Notes: generated by a model not told the origin, from the sequence alone. DNA of 64,000 nt from JALONH01 sp046329235 (GCA_046329235.1 JAXLVA010000001.1:620001-684000), one strand, 5' to 3'; shown: positions 8,915-18,506, counted from the stretch's first letter. Made by a program: numbers and translations.

Positions 8915-10222
8915 ATGGCACATCATCCTACCACTGTTAATCTGGACGAAACATTTGATTTCACGGCTTCTGCTAAGAAGAAAATCTTCTTAACGATTGG
9001 TCTTGGAGCTCTTTTGTTAGTTTTAGGAATCGTTTTCTCTATGTTAGGTGGACATCACGGTCATGAAGAAGCTGCTGCTTCTGCACATGCTGCTGGCGAA
9101 CATCATGAGAAAGCAACTTGGATTGTACGTTTAATAAAAAACTTATGGCATAACAACATCTTCTTTGCAGGTATTTCTGTAATGGGTGTTTTCTTCGTAG
9201 CATTTAACTATGTTGCTTGGGCTGGTTGGTCTTCTTCTATCATCCGCGTGCCTGCTGCTTTTGGTAACTACCTTTGGGTAGCTGCTCCTTTAGCAATCAT
9301 TACTTTCCTTTTATTTGGTCATGATTTATTCCACTGGACTCATGAAGGTCTTTACATCGAAGGTTCTGAAGAATATGATCATGTATTAGCTCATAAAAGA
9401 GGTTTCTTAAATACACCATTCTTCCTTATCCGTATGGTAGTGTATTTTGCTCTATGGTTAACCTTCTTTGTGATCATTCGTCGCTATATGCAAAATGAAG
9501 ATATCACTGGTGAAGAAAAATGGTGGCACAAATTAGTTATCATCTCTGCAGGTTTCTTAGTAATCTTTGGTGTTACTTCATCTACGTCTGCTTGGGATTG
9601 GATTATGTCAGTTGACCCACACTGGTTCTCTACTATGTTTGGTTGGTATTGTTTCGCTAGTTGGTTTGTATCAGCTTTAGCTATAATAACTTTCATCGTT
9701 GTAGTTTTAAAAGAGAATGGTTACTTAGCCATCGTTAATGAAAACCACCTTCACGATTTAGGTAAATTCATTTTCGCGTTTTCTATTTTCTGGACGTATG
9801 TATGGTTTGAACAATTCTTATTGTATTACTATTCTAACTTACCGGAAGAAATTGGATATTTCGTGACTCGTTTGAAGTCGGATGCTTATACTCCATTATT
9901 CTTCTTAGTATTAATCTTGAACTTCTTCGCTCCATTCTTGATCTTAATGACTAGAAATGCGAAAAGACAAACATTGATTTTGAAAATTATTTGTTGTGTG
10001 GTTGTAGTAGGTCACTGGTTAGATTTCTACATGATGTTTACACCTCCAATCTTAAAACAAGAAGGTGGATTAGATGGAATCACACTGTTTATGGAATTAG
10101 GTATGGGACTTATTTTCGTGGGTATCTTCTCCTATATGGTATTAACAGCATTGTCTAAACTTGCGTTAATTCCTAAGAATCACCCAATGATTCAAGAAAG
10201 TGTTCACCATCACGTATTTTAA
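8915..10222 (+). CDS. actF: alternative complex III subunit ActF, membrane subunit
   Basis: A 435-aa polytopic membrane protein related to ActC, with about ten helices. Residues 45-70 form a His/Ala/Glu-rich loop (GGHHGHEEAAASAHAAGEHHE). Family proteins are annotated as the second quinol:cytochrome c oxidoreductase membrane subunit; ActF has no confirmed quinol site and is thought to contribute to proton movement. It closes the ACIII set and is followed after 29 bases by coxB, supporting assembly of an ACIII-aa3 supercomplex. Confidence 0.92.
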   Translation: MAHHPTTVNLDETFDFTASAKKKIFLTIGLGALLLVLGIVFSMLGGHHGHEEAAASAHAAGEHHEKATWIVRLIKNLWHNNIFFAGISVMGVFFVAFNYVAWAGWSSSIIRVPAAFGNYLWVAAPLAIITFLLFGHDLFHWTHEGLYIEGSEEYDHVLAHKRGFLNTPFFLIRMVVYFALWLTFFVIIRRYMQNEDITGEEKWWHKLVIISAGFLVIFGVTSSTSAWDWIMSVDPHWFSTMFGWYCFASWFVSALAIITFIVVVLKENGYLAIVNENHLHDLGKFIFAFSIFWTYVWFEQFLLYYYSNLPEEIGYFVTRLKSDAYTPLFFLVLILNFFAPFLILMTRNAKRQTLILKIICCVVVVGHWLDFYMMFTPPILKQEGGLDGITLFMELGMGLIFVGIFSYMVLTALSKLALIPKNHPMIQESVHHHVF

Positions 10223-10251
10223 TTCAAACAGTATCAAATTAATATAAACCA

Positions 10252-11367
10252 ATGAATTCATTACTAATATTCGTATCGGTTTCCTTAGTTGTAGCCATCT
10301 TATATCTGATTTTCAGAATAGGTGTTTTGACTAATGTGTTAAAAGGCAAGTACAACCAAACCGTAGGTAGTGCTAATACCATCAATGCTTTCATGTTCGT
10401 AGTCGTTTTCGTACTAGGGATTGTTGGTTTCTACTTCTCATTTGTACATTCTACTAAATATTTCTTAGGAGAACCTGCATCTGAACACGGTGTTAAAACA
10501 GATAATCTATTTTGGATTATCATGTCAGTATTAACATTAGCGTTTTTAATCACCAATGCTTTGTTGTACATATTCCCATATGTGTATCGTTACAAAGCAG
10601 AACGCAAAGCATTATTTTATCCTGATAACCACACGATCGAGAAAATCTGGACAATCATTCCTGCGATTGTTATGACTGGTTTCGTTTACTTCGGTTGGTT
10701 AGTTTGGTCTGATATCATGAAGCCTGCATCTGATAAGGCTGAAGTGATTGAAGTAATGGCTAAACAATTTGCTTGGCAAGTACGTTACCCTGGTGCTGAT
10801 AACAAATTAGGTCATTATAGCTTCAAGTTAATCGATGCTACCAATGAATTTGGTGTTGACTTTAGAGATGAGCAAAGTTTTGATGACTTTATGCCAACTG
10901 AATTAGTATTACCAAAAGGTAAAGAGGTATTATTAGAGATCAGAGCTCGTGATGTAATTCACTCTGTATTCTTACCTCACTTCCGTGTTAAAATGGATGC
11001 GGTACCTGGTATGCCTACTAAATTCCGTTTTGTACCAACTATCACTACAAAAGAAATGCGTGATTTGAAAAAGAATCCAAATTTCAATTATGAATTAGTT
11101 TGTACAGAGATTTGTGGTCGTGGTCACTATGCAATGCGTTTTCCAGTTGTAGTTTTAGAACAAGCTGAATACGATGAGTGGAAAAAGAAACAAGCTCCAT
11201 GGTCTCAAGTAAACGCTGATTACGTAGCAGGTAAAACTACTCCGGAATTGAAAGCGAAATACTTAAAAGTAGAAGAGAAGGAAGCACCTCAAGTAGCTCA
11301 ACCTGCTACAGACTCTGTAACTGTAGATTCTACTTCTAATAATCTTCAAGCATTAACTGTTAAATAA
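10252..11367 (+). CDS. coxB: cytochrome c oxidase subunit II
   Basis: A 371-aa CoxB. Two N-terminal transmembrane helices plus one extra are followed by the periplasmic CuA cupredoxin domain. CuA ligands are visible as CTEICGRGHYAM at about 284-295 (two Cys, one His, one Met) with the upstream His in HSVFLPHF at about 238. It accepts electrons from cytochrome c or ActA/ActE and passes them to heme a in subunit I. A Thr/Val/Ser-rich tail of about 25 residues follows the domain. No heme c domain is fused, unlike some bacterial CoxB proteins. Confidence 0.95.
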   Translation: MNSLLIFVSVSLVVAILYLIFRIGVLTNVLKGKYNQTVGSANTINAFMFVVVFVLGIVGFYFSFVHSTKYFLGEPASEHGVKTDNLFWIIMSVLTLAFLITNALLYIFPYVYRYKAERKALFYPDNHTIEKIWTIIPAIVMTGFVYFGWLVWSDIMKPASDKAEVIEVMAKQFAWQVRYPGADNKLGHYSFKLIDATNEFGVDFRDEQSFDDFMPTELVLPKGKEVLLEIRARDVIHSVFLPHFRVKMDAVPGMPTKFRFVPTITTKEMRDLKKNPNFNYELVCTEICGRGHYAMRFPVVVLEQAEYDEWKKKQAPWSQVNADYVAGKTTPELKAKYLKVEEKEAPQVAQPATDSVTVDSTSNNLQALTVK

Positions 11368-11386
11368 TTAAATACCTTTATATACT

Positions 11387-13258
11387 ATGGCATCTGTAGA
11401 TACCTTACACGTTGGTACTGTTTCTCATGGACATGATCATGATCACGACCATGACCACGATGACCTGCCTTGGATTCGTAAATATGTGTTCAGCGAAGAT
11501 CATAAATACATCGCTAAACAATATTTGATTTCAGGTATATTCTGGGCAATACTAGGTGGTTTATTCTCCCTTGTTTTCCGTATTCAATTAGCATTCCCTG
11601 ATGCTGACTTAACTTGGATGAAACCATTGTTAGGTGAGTGGATTCAGAATGGTAAACTAGATCCTGAGTTCTACTTAGCGATGGTTACTATGCATGGTAC
11701 TATCATGGTATTCTTCGTATTAACTGCAGGTTTAAGTGGTACATTCTCTAACTTCTTAATTCCATTGCAAATCGGTGCACGTGATATGGCTTCCGGCTTC
11801 TTGAACATGTTATCATACTGGTTCTTCTTTGCATCTAGTGTGGTAATGTTATGTTCTGTATTCTTGAAAACGGGTCCTGCATCCGGTGGTTGGGTTATTT
11901 ATCCTCCATTGTCTGCTTTACCTCAAGCTGTAACAGGTTCCGGAATGGGTATGACGTTATGGTTAGCTGCTATGGCACTATTCATCGTTTCTACTTTGTT
12001 AGGTGGTTTGAACTATGTGACTACAGTAATTAACTTAAGAACAAAAGGTATGACCTTCTCTCGTTTACCATTAACGATTTGGGCGTTCTTTATTACTGCT
12101 ATCATCGGTTTATTATCGTTCCCTGTATTATTTGCAGCAGCTTTATTATTAATCTTCGATAGAAGCTTAGGTACTAGCTTCTTCTTATCTGAGATCTACA
12201 TTGGTGGTGAGGCTTTACACCATGAAGGTGGTAGCCCAATCTTATTCCAGCACTTATTCTGGTTCTTAGGTCACCCTGAAGTATATATCGTATTATTACC
12301 TGCATTAGGTATCACATCTGAAATCGTAGCTACAAATTCTCGTAAGCCAATCTTTGGTTACAAAGCGATGATTTTCTCTATCGTAGCGATTGCCTTCTTA
12401 TCGTTTATCGTATGGGCTCACCATATGTTCGTAACCGGTATGAATCCATTCTTAGGAACAATATTCATGGTCTTAACTTTGATTATTGCGGTTCCTTCAG
12501 CTGTAAAAGGGTTTAACTACATTGCTACCTTATGGAAAGGTAATATCATCTTCACTCCGGCAATGTTATTCTCTATCGGTCTAGTTTCCTTCTTTATCTC
12601 TGGTGGTTTAACTGGTATCGTATTAGGTAACGCTGCTACTGATATTCAATTACACGATACCTACTTCGTAGTAGCTCACTTCCACATTGTAATGGGGTCT
12701 GCATCCTTCTTCGGTATGTTAGCTGGGGTTTACCACTGGTATCCTAAAATGTTTGGTCGTATGATGGATGATCGTTTAGGTTATATCCACTTCTGGTTAA
12801 CATTCATTGGTGTATACTTAGTATTCTTCCCAATGCACTATATGGGTATCGCAGGTTTCCCTAGAAGATATTACTCTTGGACTGGTTTCGATGCATTCTC
12901 TTACACTGGTGAAACAAATGAATTAGGAGAAGCAATCATCAAGTTTGCTGACATGAACCAATTAATCACTATTGCAGCGATTTTAACGTTCTTTGCTCAA
13001 TTCTTATTTATCTTTAACTTCTTCTACAGCATGTGTAGAGGTCGTGTAGCTTCTGAAAACCCATGGAAGTCAAACACATTAGAGTGGACTACACCGGTTA
13101 ATCCTGGACACGGTAACTGGCCTGGTGAAATCCCTCACGTATATCGTTGGCCTTATGATTACAGCAAGCCTGGTGCTGCGGATGATTTCATCCCACAAAC
13201 AGTTCCGTTTGCTGCTACTCCGGAATCCAACTTCCCACACGAAAAAGACGAAGAATAA
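11387..13258 (+). CDS. coxA: cytochrome c oxidase subunit I
   Basis: A 623-aa heme-copper oxidase subunit I carrying heme a and the a3-CuB centre. Visible are HPEVYI at about 296 (CuB His and the cross-linked Tyr, so type A with a K channel), the HH pair at about 345 (AHHMFVTGM) and HDTYFVVAHFHIV at about 422-434 (heme ligands). It reduces O2 to water while pumping protons. The N-terminus has an unusual His-Asp run (HGHDHDHDHDHDD, residues 13-25). The gene ends the act-cox transcription unit, being followed at once by a strong terminator. Confidence 0.96.
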   Translation: MASVDTLHVGTVSHGHDHDHDHDHDDLPWIRKYVFSEDHKYIAKQYLISGIFWAILGGLFSLVFRIQLAFPDADLTWMKPLLGEWIQNGKLDPEFYLAMVTMHGTIMVFFVLTAGLSGTFSNFLIPLQIGARDMASGFLNMLSYWFFFASSVVMLCSVFLKTGPASGGWVIYPPLSALPQAVTGSGMGMTLWLAAMALFIVSTLLGGLNYVTTVINLRTKGMTFSRLPLTIWAFFITAIIGLLSFPVLFAAALLLIFDRSLGTSFFLSEIYIGGEALHHEGGSPILFQHLFWFLGHPEVYIVLLPALGITSEIVATNSRKPIFGYKAMIFSIVAIAFLSFIVWAHHMFVTGMNPFLGTIFMVLTLIIAVPSAVKGFNYIATLWKGNIIFTPAMLFSIGLVSFFISGGLTGIVLGNAATDIQLHDTYFVVAHFHIVMGSASFFGMLAGVYHWYPKMFGRMMDDRLGYIHFWLTFIGVYLVFFPMHYMGIAGFPRRYYSWTGFDAFSYTGETNELGEAIIKFADMNQLITIAAILTFFAQFLFIFNFFYSMCRGRVASENPWKSNTLEWTTPVNPGHGNWPGEIPHVYRWPYDYSKPGAADDFIPQTVPFAATPESNFPHEKDEE

Positions 13259-13263
13259 TATTA

Positions 13264-13289
13264 AAGCCGGAGTTTATCTCCGGCTTTTT
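13264..13289 (+). terminator. rho-independent terminator after coxA
   Basis: A perfect 9-bp stem AAGCCGGAG / CTCCGGCTT with a 5-base loop runs straight into a T tract. It separates actA-coxA from the assembly genes. Confidence 0.9.
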
Positions 13290-13295
13290 CATGTT

Positions 13296-13348
13296 AAAGC
13301 TTTCCCTAGGTGAATGTTTTTTAAACTTAATCCTTAGGAAAGCTTTTT
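13296..13348 (+). terminator. second long hairpin with T tract before ctaA
   Basis: The arms AAAGCTTTCCCTAGG and CCTTAGGAAAGCTTT pair almost fully around a 21-base loop and end in five Ts. It lies 22 bases before the ctaA start. It may be a second terminator or an attenuator controlling read-through into the heme A genes. Confidence 0.5.
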
Positions 13349-13369
13349 CTCTATAGTAACTAACTAACC

Positions 13370-14320
13370 ATGACGTTGCAACGTTTCTATTCGCTGGTAT
13401 TAGCCAGTTTGATTTCTGTATATTTAGTTATTCTTGCCGGAAGTATAGTACGAGCTACCGGTTCAGGAATGGGCTGCCCGGATTGGCCTAAATGTTTTGG
13501 TCAATACATTCCTCCAACAGATATTTCTCAATTACCTGAAAATTATGAAGAAAAATATGCTGTGAAAGGTCATTCAGCAGAATTCAATGCAGCTAAAACA
13601 TGGACAGAGTATGGCAATCGTTTAGTTGGTGCCATAGCCGGAATTATTGTTGCTATTCAATTTGCTTACTCCTTAAGTCTGTGGAAGTATAATAAATCAT
13701 ATACCTTATTATCCTTGTCATTGGTATTACTAATGGGCTTTCAAGCGGTATTAGGGGCAGGAGTGGTGTGGACTTTTCTTAAGTCCTATATGATTACATT
13801 ACACATGTTAGCAGCTTTAGTAATTGTGATTTTATTGATTTACTTATTGGCACATGTAAAAAATGCATTACAACCAGTACAGTCGTATAAAGGATCTACT
13901 TTTACTTTTATTTTTTATGGATTGTTAGTACTTACATTGATACAAATATTCCTTGGAACAGAAGTTCGAGAAGAGATTGATGCATTAAGCTATCAAATGA
14001 ACTATATGCATCGTGAGACCTGGATTGAATTAACGGGAACTATCTTTAAGATTCATCGATCCTTCTCCATTTTGGTAGTGATAGTAGCCGTTTATTTGTG
14101 GTTCAAACAAACTAATAACTTCTCGTTAAGCCAACTATATTGGTATCGAATACATTTGATCCTATTAACAATAGTCGTATTGGCCGGTGTGTTAATGGCA
14201 TACTTTGCGATACCTGCTTGGGCTCAACCGGTTCATTTCTTTACATCTACTATATTACTGGGAGTACAATGGTTTTTTGTTTTCCGATTTATGGTAGGAC
14301 AAAAGAATTCTTCCTTGTAA
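13370..14320 (+). CDS. ctaA: heme A synthase (COX15/CtaA)
   Basis: A 316-aa membrane protein that oxidises the heme O methyl group to formyl, giving the heme A needed by CoxA. The N-terminus (AGSIVRATGSGMGCPDWPKC) is the classic CtaA/COX15 signature, including the Cys pair at residues 37 and 43 in the first periplasmic loop. Eight hydrophobic helices are visible, with heme-ligand His residues in KTWTEYGNRLVG-type and KIHRSFS contexts. It is 25 bases ahead of ctaB, completing the heme A pathway next to the oxidase. Confidence 0.93.
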   Translation: MTLQRFYSLVLASLISVYLVILAGSIVRATGSGMGCPDWPKCFGQYIPPTDISQLPENYEEKYAVKGHSAEFNAAKTWTEYGNRLVGAIAGIIVAIQFAYSLSLWKYNKSYTLLSLSLVLLMGFQAVLGAGVVWTFLKSYMITLHMLAALVIVILLIYLLAHVKNALQPVQSYKGSTFTFIFYGLLVLTLIQIFLGTEVREEIDALSYQMNYMHRETWIELTGTIFKIHRSFSILVVIVAVYLWFKQTNNFSLSQLYWYRIHLILLTIVVLAGVLMAYFAIPAWAQPVHFFTSTILLGVQWFFVFRFMVGQKNSSL

Positions 14321-14345
14321 ATTTACACCTCCAATCCGTTAACTG

Positions 14346-15200
14346 TTGAAGAATAAACTAACATCTTATTTCGCTCTATTAAAATTTAGACTGAGTTCTA
14401 CTGTAGCCTTTTCGTCAGGTATAGGTTATGTCTTAGCGGAGCGTAATGAGTTACAATGGGATTTATTGTTCTTGTTTCTAATGGGAGGATTTGGAATCAC
14501 TGTAGCAGCCAATATCTTTAATCAGTTATTAGAAAAGGATAGTGATTTATTGATGCAGCGCACGATGAATCGACCGTTACCGGCGAATAAGATTTCTACT
14601 TTAGAGGGTTTTATTATTGCTGTTATATCATTAATCGCAGGTATCCTGCTATTGCACTTCTTTGCAACACCTAAAGCTTTATGGGTATCCATATTTTCTT
14701 TAGTATTATACGCCTTTGTTTATACTCCATTAAAAACTAAAACACCTTTAGCTGTCATAGTAGGAGCTTTTCCTGGAGCTTTTCCTCCAATGATTGGTTG
14801 GTTAGCGGTGACGAATGAATTTGGATGGGAGCCGGGAGCATTATTTGGAATTCAATTCTTTTGGCAGTTCCCTCATTTTTGGGCGATTGCTTGGGTTTTA
14901 CATGAGGATTATAAAAAAGCATCCATTAAGTTATTACCTACACCTGAACCGGGGCGAAAGGCCGCTCAAATTATGGTTTGGTATACCTTATGTTTATTAC
15001 CCATGGGATGGGTGCCTTATTTATTAAACATGTCGGATATTACCTCTGCATGGATTACCTTTGTATGTGGGATTTTATTCCTATCCCAAACTATCTATCT
15101 ATGGAAAGTTCAGACTCGCAAAGCCGCATTAATGTTGATGTTTGGCTCTTTTCTTTACTTACCGATAGTACAAATAGCATTAGTATTAGATCGAATATAA
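14346..15200 (+). CDS. ctaB: protoheme IX farnesyltransferase (heme O synthase)
   Basis: A 284-aa UbiA-superfamily prenyltransferase converting heme B to heme O. The Asp-rich motif NIFNQLLEKDSDLLMQRT (about 56-73) and RPLPANKI are diagnostic; a second motif, HEDYKKASIKLLP, lies at about 195. About eight transmembrane helices. The start is a TTG at 14346: an in-frame TAA ends at 14342 and no ATG or GTG precedes the conserved MKNKLTSYFALLKFRLS start, so the unusual codon is forced. Confidence 0.93.
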   Translation: MKNKLTSYFALLKFRLSSTVAFSSGIGYVLAERNELQWDLLFLFLMGGFGITVAANIFNQLLEKDSDLLMQRTMNRPLPANKISTLEGFIIAVISLIAGILLLHFFATPKALWVSIFSLVLYAFVYTPLKTKTPLAVIVGAFPGAFPPMIGWLAVTNEFGWEPGALFGIQFFWQFPHFWAIAWVLHEDYKKASIKLLPTPEPGRKAAQIMVWYTLCLLPMGWVPYLLNMSDITSAWITFVCGILFLSQTIYLWKVQTRKAALMLMFGSFLYLPIVQIALVLDRI

Positions 15201-15212
15201 AATTATAAAATA

Positions 15213-15785
15213 ATGGAAGCGACACAATCGACCGGAATCGGCGTCAATCCTAAGAAATTCTTACTTTGGTTATTCGTAGTAACCATCATTATGTTCTTTG
15301 CTGCTCTTACCAGTGCGTACTTGGTGCGTAGCTCGGATGGAGATTGGTTACACTTTGAATTACCTACAATGTTTTGGGTGAGTTCAGGCGTAATTTTATT
15401 AAGCAGCTTGACCATGCAATTAGGTTATTTTGCTGCTGCCAAAAGTAATGTATCGGGTGTTATTACTTGGGTGGCGGCTACGTTGGTATTAGGTATTGCA
15501 TTCTTGTTTTTACAAGTAGAAGGCTGGGGGCAGCTCTATCAAAATAAGATTTATTTAGGTGGTCAATACAGTAATCCGGCAGGTTCTTTCGTGTATTTAT
15601 TAAGTTTTTTACACGGTTTTCACCTAGTTACAGGCCTTGTGTACCTTATAATTGTTTTAGTATCAGCAATTAATAAAAACGTGCATGCAGGCAAGCTTTT
15701 ACAAATCGAATTGTGTACAACTTATTGGCACTTTTTAGATTTGCTTTGGATATATTTGTTTGTATTTTTACAGGTAAATAATTAG
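15213..15785 (+). CDS. cytochrome c oxidase subunit III-type protein (short form)
   Basis: A 190-aa protein with five transmembrane helices, of the heme-copper oxidase subunit III family. The family signature SFLHGFHLVTGLVYLIIV is at about 130-147 and TTYWHFLDLLWIYLF near the C-terminus. Bacteroidota act-cox loci usually have two tandem subunit III genes; this short one precedes the 251-aa one. Subunit III stabilises proton uptake by subunit I. The gene follows ctaB by 12 bases. Confidence 0.9.
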   Translation: MEATQSTGIGVNPKKFLLWLFVVTIIMFFAALTSAYLVRSSDGDWLHFELPTMFWVSSGVILLSSLTMQLGYFAAAKSNVSGVITWVAATLVLGIAFLFLQVEGWGQLYQNKIYLGGQYSNPAGSFVYLLSFLHGFHLVTGLVYLIIVLVSAINKNVHAGKLLQIELCTTYWHFLDLLWIYLFVFLQVNN

Positions 15786-15826
15786 AAAAAACTTATATTT
15801 GAACAGTTTAGTTTAATCATTCTTAT

Positions 15827-16582
15827 ATGGCAACGGCAGTTATCGACGAAAAAGAAAACAAAAAATTATGGGGTGGGGCAGCAGAACCATTGAAAGCAAG
15901 CTACGGTAAGCTTATGATGTGGTTTTTCCTTCTTTCGGATGCTTTAACCTTCTCCGGTTTATTAATTACTTACGGATTTTCTCGATTCAGCCACAGTGCA
16001 TATGATGGTACTGTTGAAGCATTCAAAACTTCTGTTGAGTACTGGCCTATCCCTGAGAAAGTATTTACACACATTCCTTTCTTCCACATTAATGCTCCTC
16101 TAGTATTCGTAGGGTTAATGACATTCATTTTGATTTTATCATCTGTAACGATGGTATTAGCGGTAGAGGCTGGTCAAAGAAATGATAAGAAAGATGTTCA
16201 AAAGTGGATGTTATGGACTATTCTAGGTGGTATGGCTTTCTTAGGCTGTCAAGCTTGGGAATGGACTATTTTCATCTCCGGTTCACCTGAAGGTTTGAAG
16301 TTTGTTGATGTAGATGGCGTTAGCAGAGAGATATACGGAGCAAACTTGATTGAGAACGAATATGGTCCTCGCTTATTTGCTGATTTATTCTTCTTTATTA
16401 CCGGTTTCCACGGAACGCACGTTCTTTCTGGTGTAGTAATTAACATCATTGTATTCTACAACGTTTGTTTAGGTACTTATGAGCGTGTAGGTCACTATGA
16501 AATGGTTGAAAAAGTAGGTTTATACTGGCACTTTGTAGACTTAGTTTGGGTATTCGTATTTACCTTCTTCTATTTAGTTTAA
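15827..16582 (+). CDS. coxC: cytochrome c oxidase subunit III
   Basis: A 251-aa subunit III with about six to seven helices and an insert (residues 150-185) between helices. FFFITGFHGTHVLSGVVINI and GLYWHFVDLVWVFVFTFFY are the conserved C-terminal signatures. It is an integral subunit of the aa3 oxidase. It is the second of two subunit III paralogues and is directly followed by subunit IV. Confidence 0.93.
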   Translation: MATAVIDEKENKKLWGGAAEPLKASYGKLMMWFFLLSDALTFSGLLITYGFSRFSHSAYDGTVEAFKTSVEYWPIPEKVFTHIPFFHINAPLVFVGLMTFILILSSVTMVLAVEAGQRNDKKDVQKWMLWTILGGMAFLGCQAWEWTIFISGSPEGLKFVDVDGVSREIYGANLIENEYGPRLFADLFFFITGFHGTHVLSGVVINIIVFYNVCLGTYERVGHYEMVEKVGLYWHFVDLVWVFVFTFFYLV

Positions 16583-16611
16583 TAAAAATATTCGATTTAT
16601 AAATTACAATT

Positions 16612-16956
16612 ATGGGTCACGCACATCACGGACATGCATCAGTTGAGGTTAAACCAAGAGATCCTCAAAAGGTAAAACAAATACTTAAAGTGACGATGTT
16701 CTTAGCTATCGCTACTGCCATCGAATTCGTTCTTGCGTTCACAGTTCCAAGAGGGTATTTGTTAACATCGATTTTCGTGTTATTGACTTTCTATAAGTCT
16801 TTCTATATCGTTGGTGAATTCATGCACTTAGCGCATGAAGTTAAACTTTTGATTTGGGCTGTAGTATCTCCAATTCTTTTCATCATGTGGTTAATCTTAG
16901 CTATGTTGATTGAAGGGCATTATGTATGGGAATCTATCAAAGCTATCTTCGGATAA
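16612..16956 (+). CDS. cytochrome c oxidase subunit IV family protein
   Basis: A 114-aa protein with three transmembrane helices and a His-rich N-terminus (MGHAHHGHASVEVK). It matches the bacterial COX4/CyoD-like family (prokaryotic cytochrome c oxidase subunit IV), a small structural subunit. It lies 29 bases after coxC. Confidence 0.88.
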   Translation: MGHAHHGHASVEVKPRDPQKVKQILKVTMFLAIATAIEFVLAFTVPRGYLLTSIFVLLTFYKSFYIVGEFMHLAHEVKLLIWAVVSPILFIMWLILAMLIEGHYVWESIKAIFG

Positions 16957-16969
16957 TTTGACAAAACAT

Positions 16970-16999
16970 AAATGCTAACTTAATTGGGTTAGCGCATTT
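16970..16999 (+). promoter_or_regulatory. imperfect hairpin between subunit IV and SCO genes
   Basis: AAATGCTAAC pairs with GTTAGCGCATTT with a two-base bulge. No T run follows, so it is more likely an mRNA processing or stability structure than a terminator. Confidence 0.35.
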
Positions 17000-17002
17000 A
17001 AT

Positions 17003-17665
17003 ATGAAATTGACTAAAAAGACCGTGTTTCTGAGTATTATCTTCATGATTCCGGTCTTTTTAGTTTTTATTTTTGGAGTGTTAGGGAAAAGCAGACATCA
17101 TTTACCTGTCTACTTCGCTACAGATTCAGTTGAAACCAACGCCGGTTACGAAATTACTGAAGCTCTAACCATACCTGAATTCTCATTTACAGATCAGGAT
17201 AGCACAACGTTTCTTTCTTCTAAAGTTGCAGATAAAATCAAAGTATACGACTTTGTATTTACCCGTTGTGGAGGTATTTGTCCTCAGATGACAAGTAACC
17301 TAACACGTGTTCAAGAGTATTTTAAGGACGATAGCGCAATCGTTTTGATTAGTTTGACTGTAGACCCTGGTTATGATAACGCGTCTGTTTTGCGAGCTTA
17401 TGCGAATAAATATAACGCTGTTCCAGGAAAGTGGTATTTCTTGACGGGGAGTAAAGATTCTATCTATAGCCTAGGGCAAAATCATTTCTATCTTACGGCT
17501 AAACAGAATGAAGTAGACCCTACTGATTTTCTTCATAGTGAAAAGGTGGTATTGGTAGATGAAAAAGGATGGATTCGTGGCTATTATAACGGTACGAAGG
17601 AAGAAGAAATCGACCGATTGATCACTGAAATTAAAGTATTACAAAAGATTAATACGCAGAAATAA
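17003..17665 (+). CDS. SCO1/SenC-type copper chaperone
   Basis: A 220-aa membrane-anchored thioredoxin-fold protein for CuA assembly in CoxB. One N-terminal helix (residues 8-27) is followed by the copper site CGGICP at 89-94 (CXXXC) and the distal His in FLHSEKVVLVDEKG at about 177, which are the three SCO ligands. The stop is immediately followed by the next ATG, suggesting translational coupling. Function is supported by its position in the oxidase cluster. Confidence 0.92.
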   Translation: MKLTKKTVFLSIIFMIPVFLVFIFGVLGKSRHHLPVYFATDSVETNAGYEITEALTIPEFSFTDQDSTTFLSSKVADKIKVYDFVFTRCGGICPQMTSNLTRVQEYFKDDSAIVLISLTVDPGYDNASVLRAYANKYNAVPGKWYFLTGSKDSIYSLGQNHFYLTAKQNEVDPTDFLHSEKVVLVDEKGWIRGYYNGTKEEEIDRLITEIKVLQKINTQK

Positions 17666-18202
17666 ATGTCTGATACAACAAAAATATTAAACAACAAATC
17701 GATTAATATAGTAGCAGTTGCTATACCGGTAGTAGTAGCATTATTACTTGGCATTAGAACTAAGGTTGATTTAGGAGCTTGGACCTCTGCTTTACCACAT
17801 ATCAATGCACTAATTAATAGTTTCACTACTTTAACTCTAGTGTTAGGTTTTGCGGCTATTAGAAGAGGAAGTCAAGTATGGCATAAAACATTTATGCTGT
17901 TAAGTGTAGGAATGGGGACTATGTTTTTAGTATCCTATGTATTATACCACTTGTCTAATCCTTCTACACCATTCGGTGGACAGGGTGCTATTAGAATCGT
18001 TTATTACACACTTTTAATAAGCCATATTGTATTAGCTGCAGTGGTCGTATTCTTCGTGTTAAAGGCATTATATTTTGCGTTTAATGGCGACTTTGCTAAC
18101 CATAAGAAAACAGTTAAGTGGGCTTATCCAATTTGGTTATACGTTTCCGTGACCGGTGTTTTAGTGTATATTATGATTAGTCCTTACTATTCAATCGCAT
18201 GA
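17666..18202 (+). CDS. DUF420 membrane protein, likely oxidase assembly factor
   Basis: A 178-aa protein with five hydrophobic helices. HINALINSFTTLTLVLGF and RGSQVWHKTFMLLSVGMG, plus conserved His residues (LISHIVLAA, ANHKKTVKWAYPIWLYVS), are typical of DUF420, which relates to CtaM/YozB proteins implicated in cytochrome oxidase maturation. The role here is inferred from family and place. It starts directly after the SCO stop and overlaps the next gene by four bases (ATGA). Confidence 0.85.
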   Translation: MSDTTKILNNKSINIVAVAIPVVVALLLGIRTKVDLGAWTSALPHINALINSFTTLTLVLGFAAIRRGSQVWHKTFMLLSVGMGTMFLVSYVLYHLSNPSTPFGGQGAIRIVYYTLLISHIVLAAVVVFFVLKALYFAFNGDFANHKKTVKWAYPIWLYVSVTGVLVYIMISPYYSIA

Positions 18203-18447
18203 TGACAAAGAATGGGTATATCGTCGCATTAACATTATTACTGATAGCAGTAATAGTATGTATGCCTGAAGATTCAATGGCACAGTGCGCAATGTGTAAA
18301 GCACAATTAGAGAATAAAGTGGATGCTAAAAACACAGGCATTAACTCCGGTATTTTATATTTAATGATATTCCCTTATTTATTAATAGCTACTGTAGCAT
18401 TTTTTTTGTACAAACAATTCAAGAAAGCGAAGAAAACTACTTCCTAA
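18199..18447 (+). CDS. small membrane protein of the cox locus
   Basis: An 82-aa protein with a signal-like N-terminus (MMTKNGYIVALTLLLIAVIVCM), a short periplasmic segment with two Cys pairs in QCAMCKAQLENK, and a C-terminal helix (YLMIFPYLLIATVAFFLY) with a Lys-rich end. The gene is frequent at this place in Bacteroidota but has no known activity. The CXXC motif next to a SCO gene could bind copper or act as a thiol partner; that is speculation. It overlaps the DUF420 gene by four bases. Confidence 0.8.
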   Translation: MMTKNGYIVALTLLLIAVIVCMPEDSMAQCAMCKAQLENKVDAKNTGINSGILYLMIFPYLLIATVAFFLYKQFKKAKKTTS

Positions 18448-18506
18448 TAGCGGTTTTTATGGTCCTTATTATGTATTTTTAAGTAAGTGATTAAAAGTGA
18501 TTTACT

